Shown: piece by piece, positions 11,086-19,372 of the stretch
How the letters are laid out: each line of letters opens with the position of its first letter
Position numbering within the stretch: the first letter of the stretch is position 1
Origin: Bailinhaonella thermotolerans
GTDB taxonomy: Bacteria > Actinomycetota > Actinomycetes > Streptosporangiales > Streptosporangiaceae
Length of the DNA stretch: 64,000 nt
NCBI RefSeq assembly: GCF_003594875.1
Contig: NZ_QZEY01000015.1
Location: 144,805-208,804 of the forward strand
Direction: 5' to 3'
Position numbers and translations under genes: made by a program
The notes under the pieces: model-generated
What the model was told of the DNA's origin: nothing
Seen by the model: only the letters and a program-made list of their open reading frames with translations
The model's database searches: none

Positions 11086-11664
11086 ATGACCACCCCCGTT
11101 CCCCCTGGCCCGCCGTACGGCGGCCCTCTCCAAGCCCAGGGTGGTCACCCTTGGGCCCCGCCTCCCGGGCCCCGGCTCCGGTCGCTGCGCGGGATCTCCC
11201 TGGCCGCCTCGCTCGCGCTGCTGGGCGTGATGATCGCGATGGTCGGCTGGCTGTTCGGGGCGCGGGCGAACGCCGAGGCGCTGGGCGGCGCCCAGCGGCG
11301 CTCCAGGCCGTGGCTCGTCCTCGGCTGGATCGTGCCCGTCGTCTGGTTCTGGTTCCCCTACCAGGTCGTCGCCGACCTGTGGACGGCCGAGGAGACCGGC
11401 CGCCCCCGGCCCGGGCTGGGTCTCGTCCGGGTCTGGTGGGCCTCCTACCTCGTCTGGTTCGCCGCGACGGTCTGGGGCGGCTACGCCTCGTTCGCGGGCG
11501 TCGAGGACGAGTTCGAGCAGATCTTCGCCGGCTTCGGCGGCCTCATCTGGTTCACCGTGCCGGGCCTGGTCACCGGCGCGCTGCTGATCCCGATCGTGCT
11601 CGGCCTGGCCAGGCGGCACCGCCTGCGCCTCAACCCCGCCGCCCCGGCGCCGGTGGCCGGCTGA
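11086..11664 (+). CDS. DUF4328 membrane protein
   Basis: A 192-residue protein with a Pro/Gly-rich cytoplasmic N terminus (about 1-30) and four membrane segments around GISLAASLALLGVMIAMVGW, WLVLGWIVPVVWFWFPYQVV, WWASYLVWFAATVWGG and the last 25 hydrophobic residues. The pattern W-x-WF-P-xxx-xxDLW is typical of DUF4328, whose function is unknown. ATG 11086 has AAGGAG 12 nt upstream; earlier in-frame starts lack one. It converges with the TetR gene across a hairpin. Confidence 0.8.
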   Translation: MTTPVPPGPPYGGPLQAQGGHPWAPPPGPRLRSLRGISLAASLALLGVMIAMVGWLFGARANAEALGGAQRRSRPWLVLGWIVPVVWFWFPYQVVADLWTAEETGRPRPGLGLVRVWWASYLVWFAATVWGGYASFAGVEDEFEQIFAGFGGLIWFTVPGLVTGALLIPIVLGLARRHRLRLNPAAPAPVAG

Positions 11665-11678
11665 CGCGCCGGCTCGTC

Positions 11679-11728
11679 CCGTACGGCTCCCGCGCGCCCT
11701 CCCGAGGTGGCGGGCGGGAGCCGTACGG
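11679..11728. terminator. Bidirectional GCCGTACGGC-type terminator
   Basis: Perfect 15-bp arms CCGTACGGCTCCCGC (11679-11693) and GCGGGAGCCGTACGG (11714-11728) between two convergent genes, 15 bp after the upstream stop and 36 bp before the stop of the opposite gene. Same arm sequence as at 25783 and 27565. Confidence 0.75.
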
Positions 11729-11763
11729 CATGAGCCCGGCGCGGGCCGCGCGGCGCGGGCCGG

Positions 11764-12375
11764 TCAGGCGGCGATGGCGTTGCGGAAGATGTGGGTGGCG
11801 ACGGTGACCAGGCGCTCGGGGGCCGGCGGGTTCTCGGACATGGCCCACTCGATCAGGAGCTCCTGGATCACGCCGATGAGGCCGATGGCGAGCAGGTGCA
11901 GGTCCGGGAGGGACCGCTGCCGGAGGAGGTCTCCCACGTTGTCCTCCAGCAGGGTGACGAACTCGTCCACGACGGCGCGGCGGGTGTCGTGCAGCGGCAG
12001 GCCCGCCCGCCGTACCTCCAAATGCGCGATCTTGGCGCGGCGCTCGTCCTCGGTCATATAACCGATGTAGGTCGCGACCCCGGTCTCGATCAGATCCTCA
12101 GGAACGCGCCGGGCCTCCTTGAGCCGCTGGCTGACGAGTGTGTAGGCGTCGTTCATGCAGCGCTCGTACACCGCCTTCATGAGCTCCTCGCGGTTGGCGA
12201 AGCACTCATAGAAGGCGCGATTGGAGATTTTGGCGTACGCGCAGAGCTTCTCGATCGTGGTGCCGGAAAACCCATTGGCGGAAAACAGCTCGAAGGCGGC
12301 CGCGAAAAGGCGCTCTCTCCGGTCCGCCGAACGCTGTTCGGCCGTCATCCCCCGGTAAGGCCGTCCCGTGGTCAT
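11764..12375 (-). CDS. TetR family transcriptional regulator
   Basis: A 203-residue regulator. The N-terminal domain (about 10-60) shows a TetR helix-turn-helix: RERLFAAAFELFSANGFSGT, then TTIEKLCAYAKISNRAFYECF. The C-terminal ligand domain is not diagnostic. ATG 12375 is preferred to an upstream ATG at 12414. It follows the aldehyde dehydrogenase gene on the same strand, so the palindrome in front of that gene (14030) is a natural candidate operator. Confidence 0.88.
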   Translation of the reverse strand: MTTGRPYRGMTAEQRSADRRERLFAAAFELFSANGFSGTTIEKLCAYAKISNRAFYECFANREELMKAVYERCMNDAYTLVSQRLKEARRVPEDLIETGVATYIGYMTEDERRAKIAHLEVRRAGLPLHDTRRAVVDEFVTLLEDNVGDLLRQRSLPDLHLLAIGLIGVIQELLIEWAMSENPPAPERLVTVATHIFRNAIAA

Positions 12376-12506
12376 GTTGCCCCCATATGCGGCTTTTGGC
12401 GTAAGTGCCACCATTATGGGGACAAGATCGTTTGATGACCAGAGTTAAGCGACGCTTTGTCGGGAAAAGATCCCCTCTCGCCCGCTTTAGTCCATGTGAC
12501 ATAGCA

Positions 12507-14012
12507 CTATCGGCGGCTTCGCCCGTGGAGGAGAGTGGCGAACTTGACGAGGCGGTCAAGTTCTTGTTGCGTTCGGGTAAAGCTGGTCGGCTTCATTCCG
12601 GGAATCGCGAATCGCCGCCGCGAGATCGCCTTCGCGCGCGAGAACTCACGCAGCCCGTCCGGCCCGTGAATACGGCCGAAGCCCGACGCGCCGACCCCGC
12701 CGAACGGCAGCGCCGGGATCATCGCGAACGAGATCACGGAGTTGATCGCGGTCATTCCCGTGCGCAGCCGCCGCGCCAGGTCCATCGCCCGCCGCGCGCT
12801 CCCGGAGAAGACCGTGCTGCCGAGGCCGTACGAGCTGGAGTTCGCCTTCTCCAGCGCCTCGTCCAGCGACGCCACCCGGGTCACGGTGATCGTCGGCCCG
12901 AAGGTCTCCTCGCGCACCGCCGCCGAGTCCTCGGGCACGTCCACGAGCACGACCGGGTCCACGAAGGGCTCCCGCACCGACTCCCTGCCGCCGACGACCG
13001 CCCGGCCGCCCCTGTCGAGCGCGTCGTCGATGTGCCGCCTGATGATGTCCACCTGCTGCGGCATCGTGATCGGCCCGTACGGCGCGTCCTCCGCCTCGCC
13101 GGGCCTGACCTGCGCGGTCAGTGACTTCAGCTCGTTGACGAACCGGTCGTACACCGAGTCCAGGACGTACACCCGCTCGACGCCCACGCATGTCTGCCCG
13201 GCGTTGGACATCGCGCCCCAGACGGCGGCCTCGGCGGCGTCGCGCACGTCGGCGTCGGAGTCCACGATCAGGGCGTCCTTGCCGCCGCATTCGGCGACGA
13301 GCGGCGTCAGGTTCTCCGCGCACGCCTTCATGACCCGCTTCGCCGTGGCCGTGGAACCGGTGAACGCGATCTTCGCGACCCCGGGGGAGCCGGCCAGCGC
13401 CGCCCCGGTCTCGCCGAGCCCGGTCACCACCTGCAGCACCGGCTGCTCCGGCACCACCTCGGCGAACAGTTCGGCGCAGAGCACCCCGACCCCGGGCGTC
13501 AGCTCCGAGGGCTTGAACACCACCGCGTTCCCCGCCGCCAGCGCGTAGACGTAGGACCCGACGGGCGTGAACACCGGGTAGTTCCACGGCCCGATCACGC
13601 CGACCACGCCCAGCGGGTGGTACTCCACGGTCGCCGCCATGTTGAACGCGACCAGCCCGGACGACACCCGGCGCCGCCGCAGCACCTTCTCGGCGTTCCT
13701 GGCCGCCCAGTCCGTGTGCGTGACGGCCATGATCACTTCGAGTACGGCGTCGCCCATGGGCTTGCCGGTCTCGTCGCGGATCTTCCGGGCCACCCGCGTC
13801 GCGTTCCGCATGAGCAGGCTCTTGAACGCAATGAGGCGGCGCCGCCGTTCGGCCCACCCGAGGGCGGCCCACCACCTGGCCGCCTCGGCGGCGCGGGCGA
13901 TCGCGGCCTCCACGGCCTCGGCGTCGTGAACGGGATAGGTCCCGACCACCTCTCCGGTGGCGGGATTGAGGGAGTCGAAGGTGCGGGCACGCTCAGGGCT
14001 GACGGTCGTCAT
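12507..14012 (-). CDS. NAD(P)-dependent aldehyde dehydrogenase
   Basis: Aldehyde dehydrogenase superfamily enzyme of 501 residues. IGPWNYPV, the cofactor loop FTGSTATAKRVM, the general base in ECGGKDAL and the catalytic cysteine in NAGQTCVGVERVYV are all present. The C terminus has an extra basic stretch (about 30 residues). Substrate cannot be read from sequence; succinic semialdehyde or aryl/alkyl aldehydes are possible. ATG 14012 is preceded by GGAGG. A strong palindrome sits 18 bp upstream. Confidence 0.9.
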   Translation of the reverse strand: MTTVSPERARTFDSLNPATGEVVGTYPVHDAEAVEAAIARAAEAARWWAALGWAERRRRLIAFKSLLMRNATRVARKIRDETGKPMGDAVLEVIMAVTHTDWAARNAEKVLRRRRVSSGLVAFNMAATVEYHPLGVVGVIGPWNYPVFTPVGSYVYALAAGNAVVFKPSELTPGVGVLCAELFAEVVPEQPVLQVVTGLGETGAALAGSPGVAKIAFTGSTATAKRVMKACAENLTPLVAECGGKDALIVDSDADVRDAAEAAVWGAMSNAGQTCVGVERVYVLDSVYDRFVNELKSLTAQVRPGEAEDAPYGPITMPQQVDIIRRHIDDALDRGGRAVVGGRESVREPFVDPVVLVDVPEDSAAVREETFGPTITVTRVASLDEALEKANSSSYGLGSTVFSGSARRAMDLARRLRTGMTAINSVISFAMIPALPFGGVGASGFGRIHGPDGLREFSRAKAISRRRFAIPGMKPTSFTRTQQELDRLVKFATLLHGRSRR

Positions 14013-14029
14013 GGCAGAACCTCCTTCTG

Positions 14030-14057
14030 TCCGTAGTAAACCATCCATTACTACGGA
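14030..14057 (-). promoter_or_regulatory. Operator palindrome upstream of the aldehyde dehydrogenase
   Basis: Perfect inverted repeat TCCGTAGTAA-N8-TTACTACGGA (14030-14039 and 14048-14057), an AT-containing island in GC-rich DNA just before the ribosome binding site of the aldehyde dehydrogenase gene. The size and spacing suit a TetR dimer; the TetR gene 130 bp downstream of that gene is the likely partner (inference). Confidence 0.7.
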
Positions 14058-14301
14058 CGGCCCGGCCGTCCGCACCGGGGTCCGCCGCGCCCGCCCCGCC
14101 ACCGCCGTACGGCCGGCCGCGCCCCACCACGTCGTACGGCGGAGCCGGGGCGCAGCCGCACGGCAGGGCCGGCCGGACGCCGTGGCACGGCGGGGCCGGC
14201 CGGACGCCGGCGCACGGCGGGACCGACCGGGCGCCGACGCACGGCGGGACCGGCGTGACGTCGTCGTACGCCGGGCCGGGGCGGTGCGGGCGCGGGCCGT
14301 A
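14058..14301. other. G/C-rich gap with degenerate GCCGTACGGC repeats
   Basis: Non-coding sequence made mainly of imperfect repeats resembling GCCGTACGGC-like and GGACGCCGGCGCACGGCGGG units (14105-14270). No ribosome binding site or credible frame is seen. The repeats may be decayed copies of the palindromic element described elsewhere in the window. Confidence 0.5.
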
Positions 14302-14964
14302 CTAGAAGAGCGTGGGGTTGTCCGGCTCGATGCCGCGGAGCGCGTGGTAGTCGAGGGTGACGCAGTCGATGCCGCGGTCGGTGGCGAGGACGCGGGCCTG
14401 CGGCTTGATCTCCTGCGCGGCGAAGACGCCCTTGACCGGGGCCAGGAGCGGATCGCGGTTGAGGAGCTCCAGATACCGCGTGAGCTGCTCGACGCCGTCG
14501 ATCTCGCCGCGGCGCTTGATCTCCACGGCGACCGTCGCGCCGGCGTGGTCGCGGCAGAGGATGTCCACCGGGCCGATGGCGGTGGGGTACTCGCGGCGGA
14601 TCAGCGTCCAGCCGTCGCCGAGGGTGGTGATGTGCTCGGCCAGCAGTTCCTGGAGGTGGGCCTCGACGCCGTCCTTCTGGAGACCGGGGTCGATCCCCAG
14701 CTCGTGGGTGGAGTCGTGGAGGATCTCCTCGATGGTGAGGATCAGCTTCTCACCGGTCTTGCCGTGGGTGACGGTCCAGGTGGAGCCGTCCTCCTTGACC
14801 TTGCACGGCGGGTTCATCCAGTTGAGCGGCTTGAACGCCCGGTCGTCGGCGTGAATGCTGACGGACCCGTCGGCCTTGAAGAGGATGAGCCGCGGCGCCA
14901 TGGGCAGGTGCGCGGTGAGCCGCCCGACGTAATCCACGCTGCAGCGAGCGATGACCAGACGCAT
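14302..14964 (-). CDS. nucS: Endonuclease NucS (non-canonical mismatch repair)
   Basis: A 220-residue mismatch-specific endonuclease that replaces MutS/MutL in actinobacteria. The PD-(D/E)xK core reads GPVDILCRD then [10 protein letters not shown], followed by [12 protein letters not shown]. It starts [12 protein letters not shown] as in known NucS proteins and ends NPTLF; the hydrophobic tail may contact the sliding clamp (family knowledge, not shown here). The start is supported by a -10 box TAGGCT (14973-14978 on the minus strand) 8 nt before ATG, so the mRNA is probably leaderless. Confidence 0.95.
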   Translation of the reverse strand: MRLVIARCSVDYVGRLTAHLPMAPRLILFKADGSVSIHADDRAFKPLNWMNPPCKVKEDGSTWTVTHGKTGEKLILTIEEILHDSTHELGIDPGLQKDGVEAHLQELLAEHITTLGDGWTLIRREYPTAIGPVDILCRDHAGATVAVEIKRRGEIDGVEQLTRYLELLNRDPLLAPVKGVFAAQEIKPQARVLATDRGIDCVTLDYHALRGIEPDNPTLF

Positions 14965-15098
14965 GGACAGACAGCCTAGTGGCCCGCGCGAGCGCGGGCG
15001 GGCCACGTACGTAGAGCGACCGGCTTGAAACCTGGCGTGAAGGAGCGAGTCGGATGGCGTTCCGGTCAGGGCAAAGGGGGCTGGATGCGGCTCGTGAT

Positions 15099-15113
15099 GA
15101 TAACTATTTTCAT
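15099..15113 (+). promoter_or_regulatory. AT-rich Fur/Zur-box-like site
   Basis: TGATAACTATTTTCA stands out in 70%+ GC DNA, 53 bp before the start of the following gene. It matches 12 of 15 positions of the Zur-type consensus TGAAAATGATTTTCA that I recall for actinobacteria. It could also be part of the -10 region of the promoter. Confidence 0.35.
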
Positions 15114-15165
15114 TTTCGAGCTACCTGATGTGGTAGTCCTGCCGATCCGAAGGAGCCGAACGCAG

Positions 15166-15561
15166 ATGTCGCTCAGCGTCCCCAGCGCCCTGCTCGAGAA
15201 GGCCCAGCGCGGACCCGTCGACGAGGCCGAGTTCGTCGCGTGCGTGCGTGACTCTCTTCCCTACGCCTGGAACGTCATCTCGGGACTCGTCTCCCGGCTC
15301 AACGACGACAAGGAGGCGGAGTACGCGGACAACCACGTTCCCCCGCCCGACGAGGCCGCCCGCGGCCAGCTCCTGCGGCTGCTCGCCAGCGACTCGATGC
15401 GCGCCGCCGTGGAGCGCCACTTCGGCGTGAAGCTGGCCTTCCAGAACTGCCACCGGGTGGCGGTGTTCGAGCCCGAGGCCGCGGCCGGCGACACGTACCG
15501 GGAGTTCGTGTCGCCGCGAGGTCAGCTCCTCAACCAGTCCCCCGAATTCGTCAACTGCTGA
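15166..15561 (+). CDS. SCO5389-family conserved protein
   Basis: A 131-residue soluble protein with the conserved core DEAEFVACVRDSLPYAW, ADNHVPPPDE and FGVKLAFQNCHRVAVF, ending SPEFVNC. It matches my memory of the Streptomyces SCO5389 family, which also neighbours nucS. Function is unknown. ATG 15166 has AGGAG 10 nt upstream; earlier in-frame starts would add an unlikely AT-rich promoter region as coding sequence. Confidence 0.8.
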   Translation: MSLSVPSALLEKAQRGPVDEAEFVACVRDSLPYAWNVISGLVSRLNDDKEAEYADNHVPPPDEAARGQLLRLLASDSMRAAVERHFGVKLAFQNCHRVAVFEPEAAAGDTYREFVSPRGQLLNQSPEFVNC

Positions 15562-15773
15562 TGACCCGGCCGGGCCCGCACCCGGCCTGACCCCCGATCC
15601 GCGGGGGAGGGGTCCGTGCACCCACCCTCTCCCGCGACGGTGCACGCGGGGGAGGGGCCGTGCACCCACCCTCCCCCGCGAACACCCCGCCCGCCCCGCC
15701 CGATCCGGGAGGCCGTGCTACCGGCCGGTACCCGCATGGCCCGAGAGCGCGGGTTTCTGCGAAACTTACCTCC

Positions 15774-17438
15774 ATGAAACGACAGGTCGGAGTGGTCGGA
15801 CTGGGAACCATGGGGGCCGGGATCGCGGAGGTCTTCGCCCGCGCCGGCCTCGACGTGATCGGGGTAGAGGCCGACCCCGCCGCCCTGGAGCGGGGCCGGG
15901 GGCATCTGGAGGCGTCCACGGGCAAGGCCGTGTCCCGGGGCAAGCTCACCGAGGAGGCCCGCGAGGAGATCCTCGGGCGGGTGACCTTCACCACCGACCT
16001 GCGCGACCTGGCCGGGGCCGGGCTCGTGGTCGAGGCGATCCCCGAGGTCATGGACCTCAAGCGGCGCCTGTTCGAGGACCTGGACCGCCTCTGCGGGCCC
16101 GAGACCATCCTGGCCACCAACACCTCCTCCCTGTCGGTCACGGCGATCGCCGCCACCACCGCCCGCCCCGAGAAGGTCGTGGGCCTGCACTTCTTCAACC
16201 CCGCGCCGATCATGCGGCTGGTCGAGGTGATCCGCACCGTCACCACGGCGCCCGAGACCGTCGAGGCCGTCACCGCGCTCGCCCGCGACCTGGGCAAGAC
16301 CGTGGTCTCGGTGGGCGACCGCGCCGGGTTCGTGGTCAACCGGCTGCTGCTGGGCTACCTCAACCACGCCGCCGTGCTGCTCGACTCCGGCCTCGCCGGC
16401 CGCGACGACATCGACGCCGCCATGAAGCTGGGCGCGGGGCTGCCGATGGGGCCGTTCACGCTGCTCGACCTGATCGGCCTCGACACCTCCTACGAGGTCG
16501 TCGAGGTGCTGTTCCGCGAGAGCCGCGACCGCCGCCACGCGCCCGCCCCGCTGCTGCGCGAGATGGTCAGCGCGGGACTGCTGGGCCGCAAGTCCGGCCG
16601 CGGCTTCTACGACTACTCCGCCTCCGGCACGGCCGAGCCGGAGGCCCCCGTGTCGGAGGTCACGCGGGTGGGCGTCGTCGGCTCCGGCGCGCAGGCGCGG
16701 ACGCTGGTGGCCGAGCTGGCGCGGGCCGGATACGACGTGGCGTTCGCCGCGCGCGGCCGTACCGAGATCGACGAGGCGCTGGCGGCGCTGGGGCTGGACG
16801 ACGAGGCCGCCAAGCGGGTCACGGGCGTCACCGAGATCGCCGAGCTGGCCGGGGCCGGGATCCTGATCGAGGCGGTCACCGACGAGCGCACGCTGGAGCG
16901 GGCCGTCTTCTCCTCGCTGGACGAGATCGCCGGGCCGGACACCGTGCTCGCCACCACCGCGGCGAGCACGCCGGTCATCGAGCTCACCGCCGGGCTGACC
17001 CACCCCGGGCAGGTCGTGGGCCTGCACCTCGTGGGCGACGGCGTGGCCGAGATCGCCTCCACCGTGGTCACCTCGCCCGAGGCCGCGCGCGCCGTCCACG
17101 CGCTGGCCGAGCGCATGGGCCGGCGCGCGGCACACTGCCGGGACCGGGCCGGGTTCGTGGTGAACGCGCTGCTGTACCCCTACCTGAACGACGCCGTGCG
17201 GATGTACGAGTCGGGGTACGCCTCGATGGAGGACATCGACGCGGCGATGCGGCTGGGCTGCGGCTACCCCGCGGGCCCGTTCGAGACGCTCGACGCGATC
17301 GGCCTGGCGGCGGTCCGCGACGGGCTGCGCGCGCTCTACGCGGAGTACCGCGAGCCGGCCTACGCGCCCGCGCCGCTGCTCGACCAGCTCGTGACCGCCG
17401 GTGTGACCAGCATCAGGGCCTTCGGCCGTACGGCATGA
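15774..17438 (+). CDS. Tandem 3-hydroxybutyryl-CoA dehydrogenase
   Basis: A 554-residue protein with two complete 3-hydroxyacyl-CoA dehydrogenase units. The first (1-290) has an intact NAD site VVGLGTMGAGIAEVFARAG, NTSSLS, and catalytic His139 in GLHFFNPAPIM. The second (300-554) keeps the fold but its NAD loop reads GSGAQARTLV and its active-site motif reads GLHLVGDGV (His418), so it looks structural or altered in function. Streptomyces has similarly long homologues. The stop overlaps the next start (ATGA). Confidence 0.88.
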   Translation: MKRQVGVVGLGTMGAGIAEVFARAGLDVIGVEADPAALERGRGHLEASTGKAVSRGKLTEEAREEILGRVTFTTDLRDLAGAGLVVEAIPEVMDLKRRLFEDLDRLCGPETILATNTSSLSVTAIAATTARPEKVVGLHFFNPAPIMRLVEVIRTVTTAPETVEAVTALARDLGKTVVSVGDRAGFVVNRLLLGYLNHAAVLLDSGLAGRDDIDAAMKLGAGLPMGPFTLLDLIGLDTSYEVVEVLFRESRDRRHAPAPLLREMVSAGLLGRKSGRGFYDYSASGTAEPEAPVSEVTRVGVVGSGAQARTLVAELARAGYDVAFAARGRTEIDEALAALGLDDEAAKRVTGVTEIAELAGAGILIEAVTDERTLERAVFSSLDEIAGPDTVLATTAASTPVIELTAGLTHPGQVVGLHLVGDGVAEIASTVVTSPEAARAVHALAERMGRRAAHCRDRAGFVVNALLYPYLNDAVRMYESGYASMEDIDAAMRLGCGYPAGPFETLDAIGLAAVRDGLRALYAEYREPAYAPAPLLDQLVTAGVTSIRAFGRTA

Positions 17439-17725
17439 GCCCCCGCAGGATGCGCCGGTCGCCGGAGGAACGGCCGGAGCCGCGGGTATACGGCACCGAA
17501 CGCGTGGAGGAGTGGTCCGACGGCGAGTGGGTCGTGCGCTCGCTCACCGGGTCCGCCTCGGGGAAGGCCTACCGCTGCCCCGGCTGCGACCAGGAGATCC
17601 GGCCGGGCACGCCGCACACCGTGAGCTGGCCCAACTGGGCCGGAGGTGAGGCGGAGCGGCGGCACTGGCACAATCCTTGCTGGCGCAACCGCCTCCGCCT
17701 CGGGCCGGGCCGCAGCCGCTACTAG
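17435..17725 (+). CDS. Small conserved putative zinc-binding protein
   Basis: A 96-residue protein with the cluster YRCPGCDQEI and later RRHWHNPCW, a likely Cys2-His-Cys zinc site at about residues 48-83. Streptomyces homologues are often labelled ATP/GTP-binding protein, but I see no P-loop. It overlaps the dehydrogenase by four bases (ATGA) and sits 16 bp before the hydrolase gene, so it belongs to the same operon. Function unknown. Confidence 0.8.
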   Translation: MSPRRMRRSPEERPEPRVYGTERVEEWSDGEWVVRSLTGSASGKAYRCPGCDQEIRPGTPHTVSWPNWAGGEAERRHWHNPCWRNRLRLGPGRSRY

Positions 17726-17741
17726 CTGGGGAAGGGACGTC

Positions 17742-18458
17742 ATGGAGATCAGGGCTTCCACGGTGCTGCCCGCCGACCGGGAGCAGATCACCCTGCACAC
17801 GGCCGACGGGCTGTCGCTCGTCGGCGAGCTGGCGCTGCCCCAGGGACGCCCGCCGGTGGCCACGATGGTGTGCCTGCACCCGCTGCCCACGCACGGCGGC
17901 ATGATGGACAGCCACGTCTTCCGCAAGGCGTCCTACCGGCTCCCCGCCCTGGCCGACCTGGCGGTGCTGCGCTTCAACACGCGCGGCACGTCGTCCGAGC
18001 GGGGCACGTCCGAGGGCGCGTTCGAGGAGGGCGAGGGCGAGCGGCACGACGTCGCCGCCGCGCTGGAGTACGCCGAGTTCCACGACCTGCCGCGGATCTG
18101 GCTGGTGGGCTGGTCGTTCGGGACCGAGCTGGCGCTGCGCTGGGGGCGCGACCCGGCGATCGAGGGCGCCATCCTGCTGTCGCCGCCGCTGCACCGGGCC
18201 GGGGACGACGACCTGCGGGCCTGGGCCGAGTTCGGCAAGCCGCTGATCGCGCTGGTGCCCGAGTTCGACGACTACCTGCGCCCGGCCGAGGCGCGGGAGC
18301 GGTTCGCGCTGGTGCCGCACGCCGAGCTGGTCGCGGTGGAGGGGGCCAAGCACCTGTGGGTGGGGGAGCCCGCGGTGCGCGTCGTGCTCAACGAGATCGT
18401 CAAGCGACTGAACCCGGCCGCCTACCCCCTGGAGACCACCTATGCGCAGCCCGTTTGA
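17742..18458 (+). CDS. Alpha/beta hydrolase
   Basis: A 238-residue serine hydrolase of the dienelactone hydrolase/lysophospholipase-like group. The nucleophile elbow is GWSFG (Ser125), CLHPLPTHGG is the oxyanion region, and His204 in AKHLW is the likely base. No signal peptide is seen, so it acts in the cytoplasm. GGGGAAGGGA precedes ATG 17742. It overlaps the following SDR gene by 17 bp, which suggests coupled translation. Confidence 0.85.
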   Translation: MEIRASTVLPADREQITLHTADGLSLVGELALPQGRPPVATMVCLHPLPTHGGMMDSHVFRKASYRLPALADLAVLRFNTRGTSSERGTSEGAFEEGEGERHDVAAALEYAEFHDLPRIWLVGWSFGTELALRWGRDPAIEGAILLSPPLHRAGDDDLRAWAEFGKPLIALVPEFDDYLRPAEARERFALVPHAELVAVEGAKHLWVGEPAVRVVLNEIVKRLNPAAYPLETTYAQPV

Positions 18459-19206
18459 CCTGTCCGGCAGGAAGGCCCTGATCACCGGGGCCTCGCGCGG
18501 GATCGGCCGCGCCATCGCGGTCGCCTTCGCCGAGGCCGGGGCCGACGTCGCGCTCGTGGCGCGCACGGCCGAGGCCCTGGAGGAGACGGCGGCGGCGGTG
18601 CGCGTGTTCGGGCGCGAGGCCGTCGTGCTCCCGTGCGACGTGACGGAGCGGGAGGCGGTGGGCCTGACCTGCGCCGCCGCCGTCGAGGCCCTCGGGCACG
18701 TGGACGTGGTGGTCAACAACGCCGGCGGCACGAGGTTCCTGTCCACGTTCGCCGACACGCGGCTGTCGGGGTGGGACAAGACGATGGCGCTCAACCTCGA
18801 CTCGGCGATGGCGGTGTGCCACGCGCTCGCGCCGCACCTGTTCTCGCGGGGCGACGCCGCGGTCATCAACGTCGCGTCCACGGCCGCGTTCGGCGCCCCG
18901 TTCGTCTCGTCGTACGCCGCGGCCAAGGGCGCCCTGATCGCGCTGACCAAGTCCCTCGCCCTGGAATGGGCCGCCGACGGCGTCCGCGTCAACGCCCTGT
19001 GCCCGGGCTGGACCGCCACCGACCTCAACCGGCCGCTGTGGTCGGACCCGCAGACCTCCGCCTCGACGATCGCGAACGTCCCCCTCGGCCGCTGGGGCAC
19101 CCCGGAGGAGATGGCCGCCCCCGCGGTCTTCCTCGCCAGCCGCGCCTCCTCGTACATGACGGGCCAGGTCCTCGTGGTGGACGGCGGCCAGACCACCGCC
19201 TCCTGA
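18442..19206 (+). CDS. Short-chain dehydrogenase/reductase
   Basis: Classical SDR oxidoreductase, 254 residues. TGASRGIG (15-22) is the NAD(P) loop, NNAGG the structural motif, and the catalytic set is Ser146, Tyr158 and Lys162 (SSYAAAKGAL). The C-terminal LVVDGGQT is typical. The substrate is unknown; a 3-oxoacyl or alcohol substrate would fit the neighbouring acyl-CoA genes. The absence of an acidic residue early in the second strand suggests NADP may be used (weak inference). Confidence 0.9.
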   Translation: MRSPFDLSGRKALITGASRGIGRAIAVAFAEAGADVALVARTAEALEETAAAVRVFGREAVVLPCDVTEREAVGLTCAAAVEALGHVDVVVNNAGGTRFLSTFADTRLSGWDKTMALNLDSAMAVCHALAPHLFSRGDAAVINVASTAAFGAPFVSSYAAAKGALIALTKSLALEWAADGVRVNALCPGWTATDLNRPLWSDPQTSASTIANVPLGRWGTPEEMAAPAVFLASRASSYMTGQVLVVDGGQTTAS

Positions 19207-19372
19207 CCCGCGCCGCCTCCGCCCGCCTCCACGCCCCGTCTTCCCGGCGCCGATCACGCGGTTTCGGGCGCGCCGGGGGCTTGCGACCGCGTCCTCGGCG
19301 CGAGGGGTGGTGGATTTATCCGGAATTCTCTGGAGAAGTCAAGGGGTGGAAAGGTCCCGGTCAAGGGTTACG

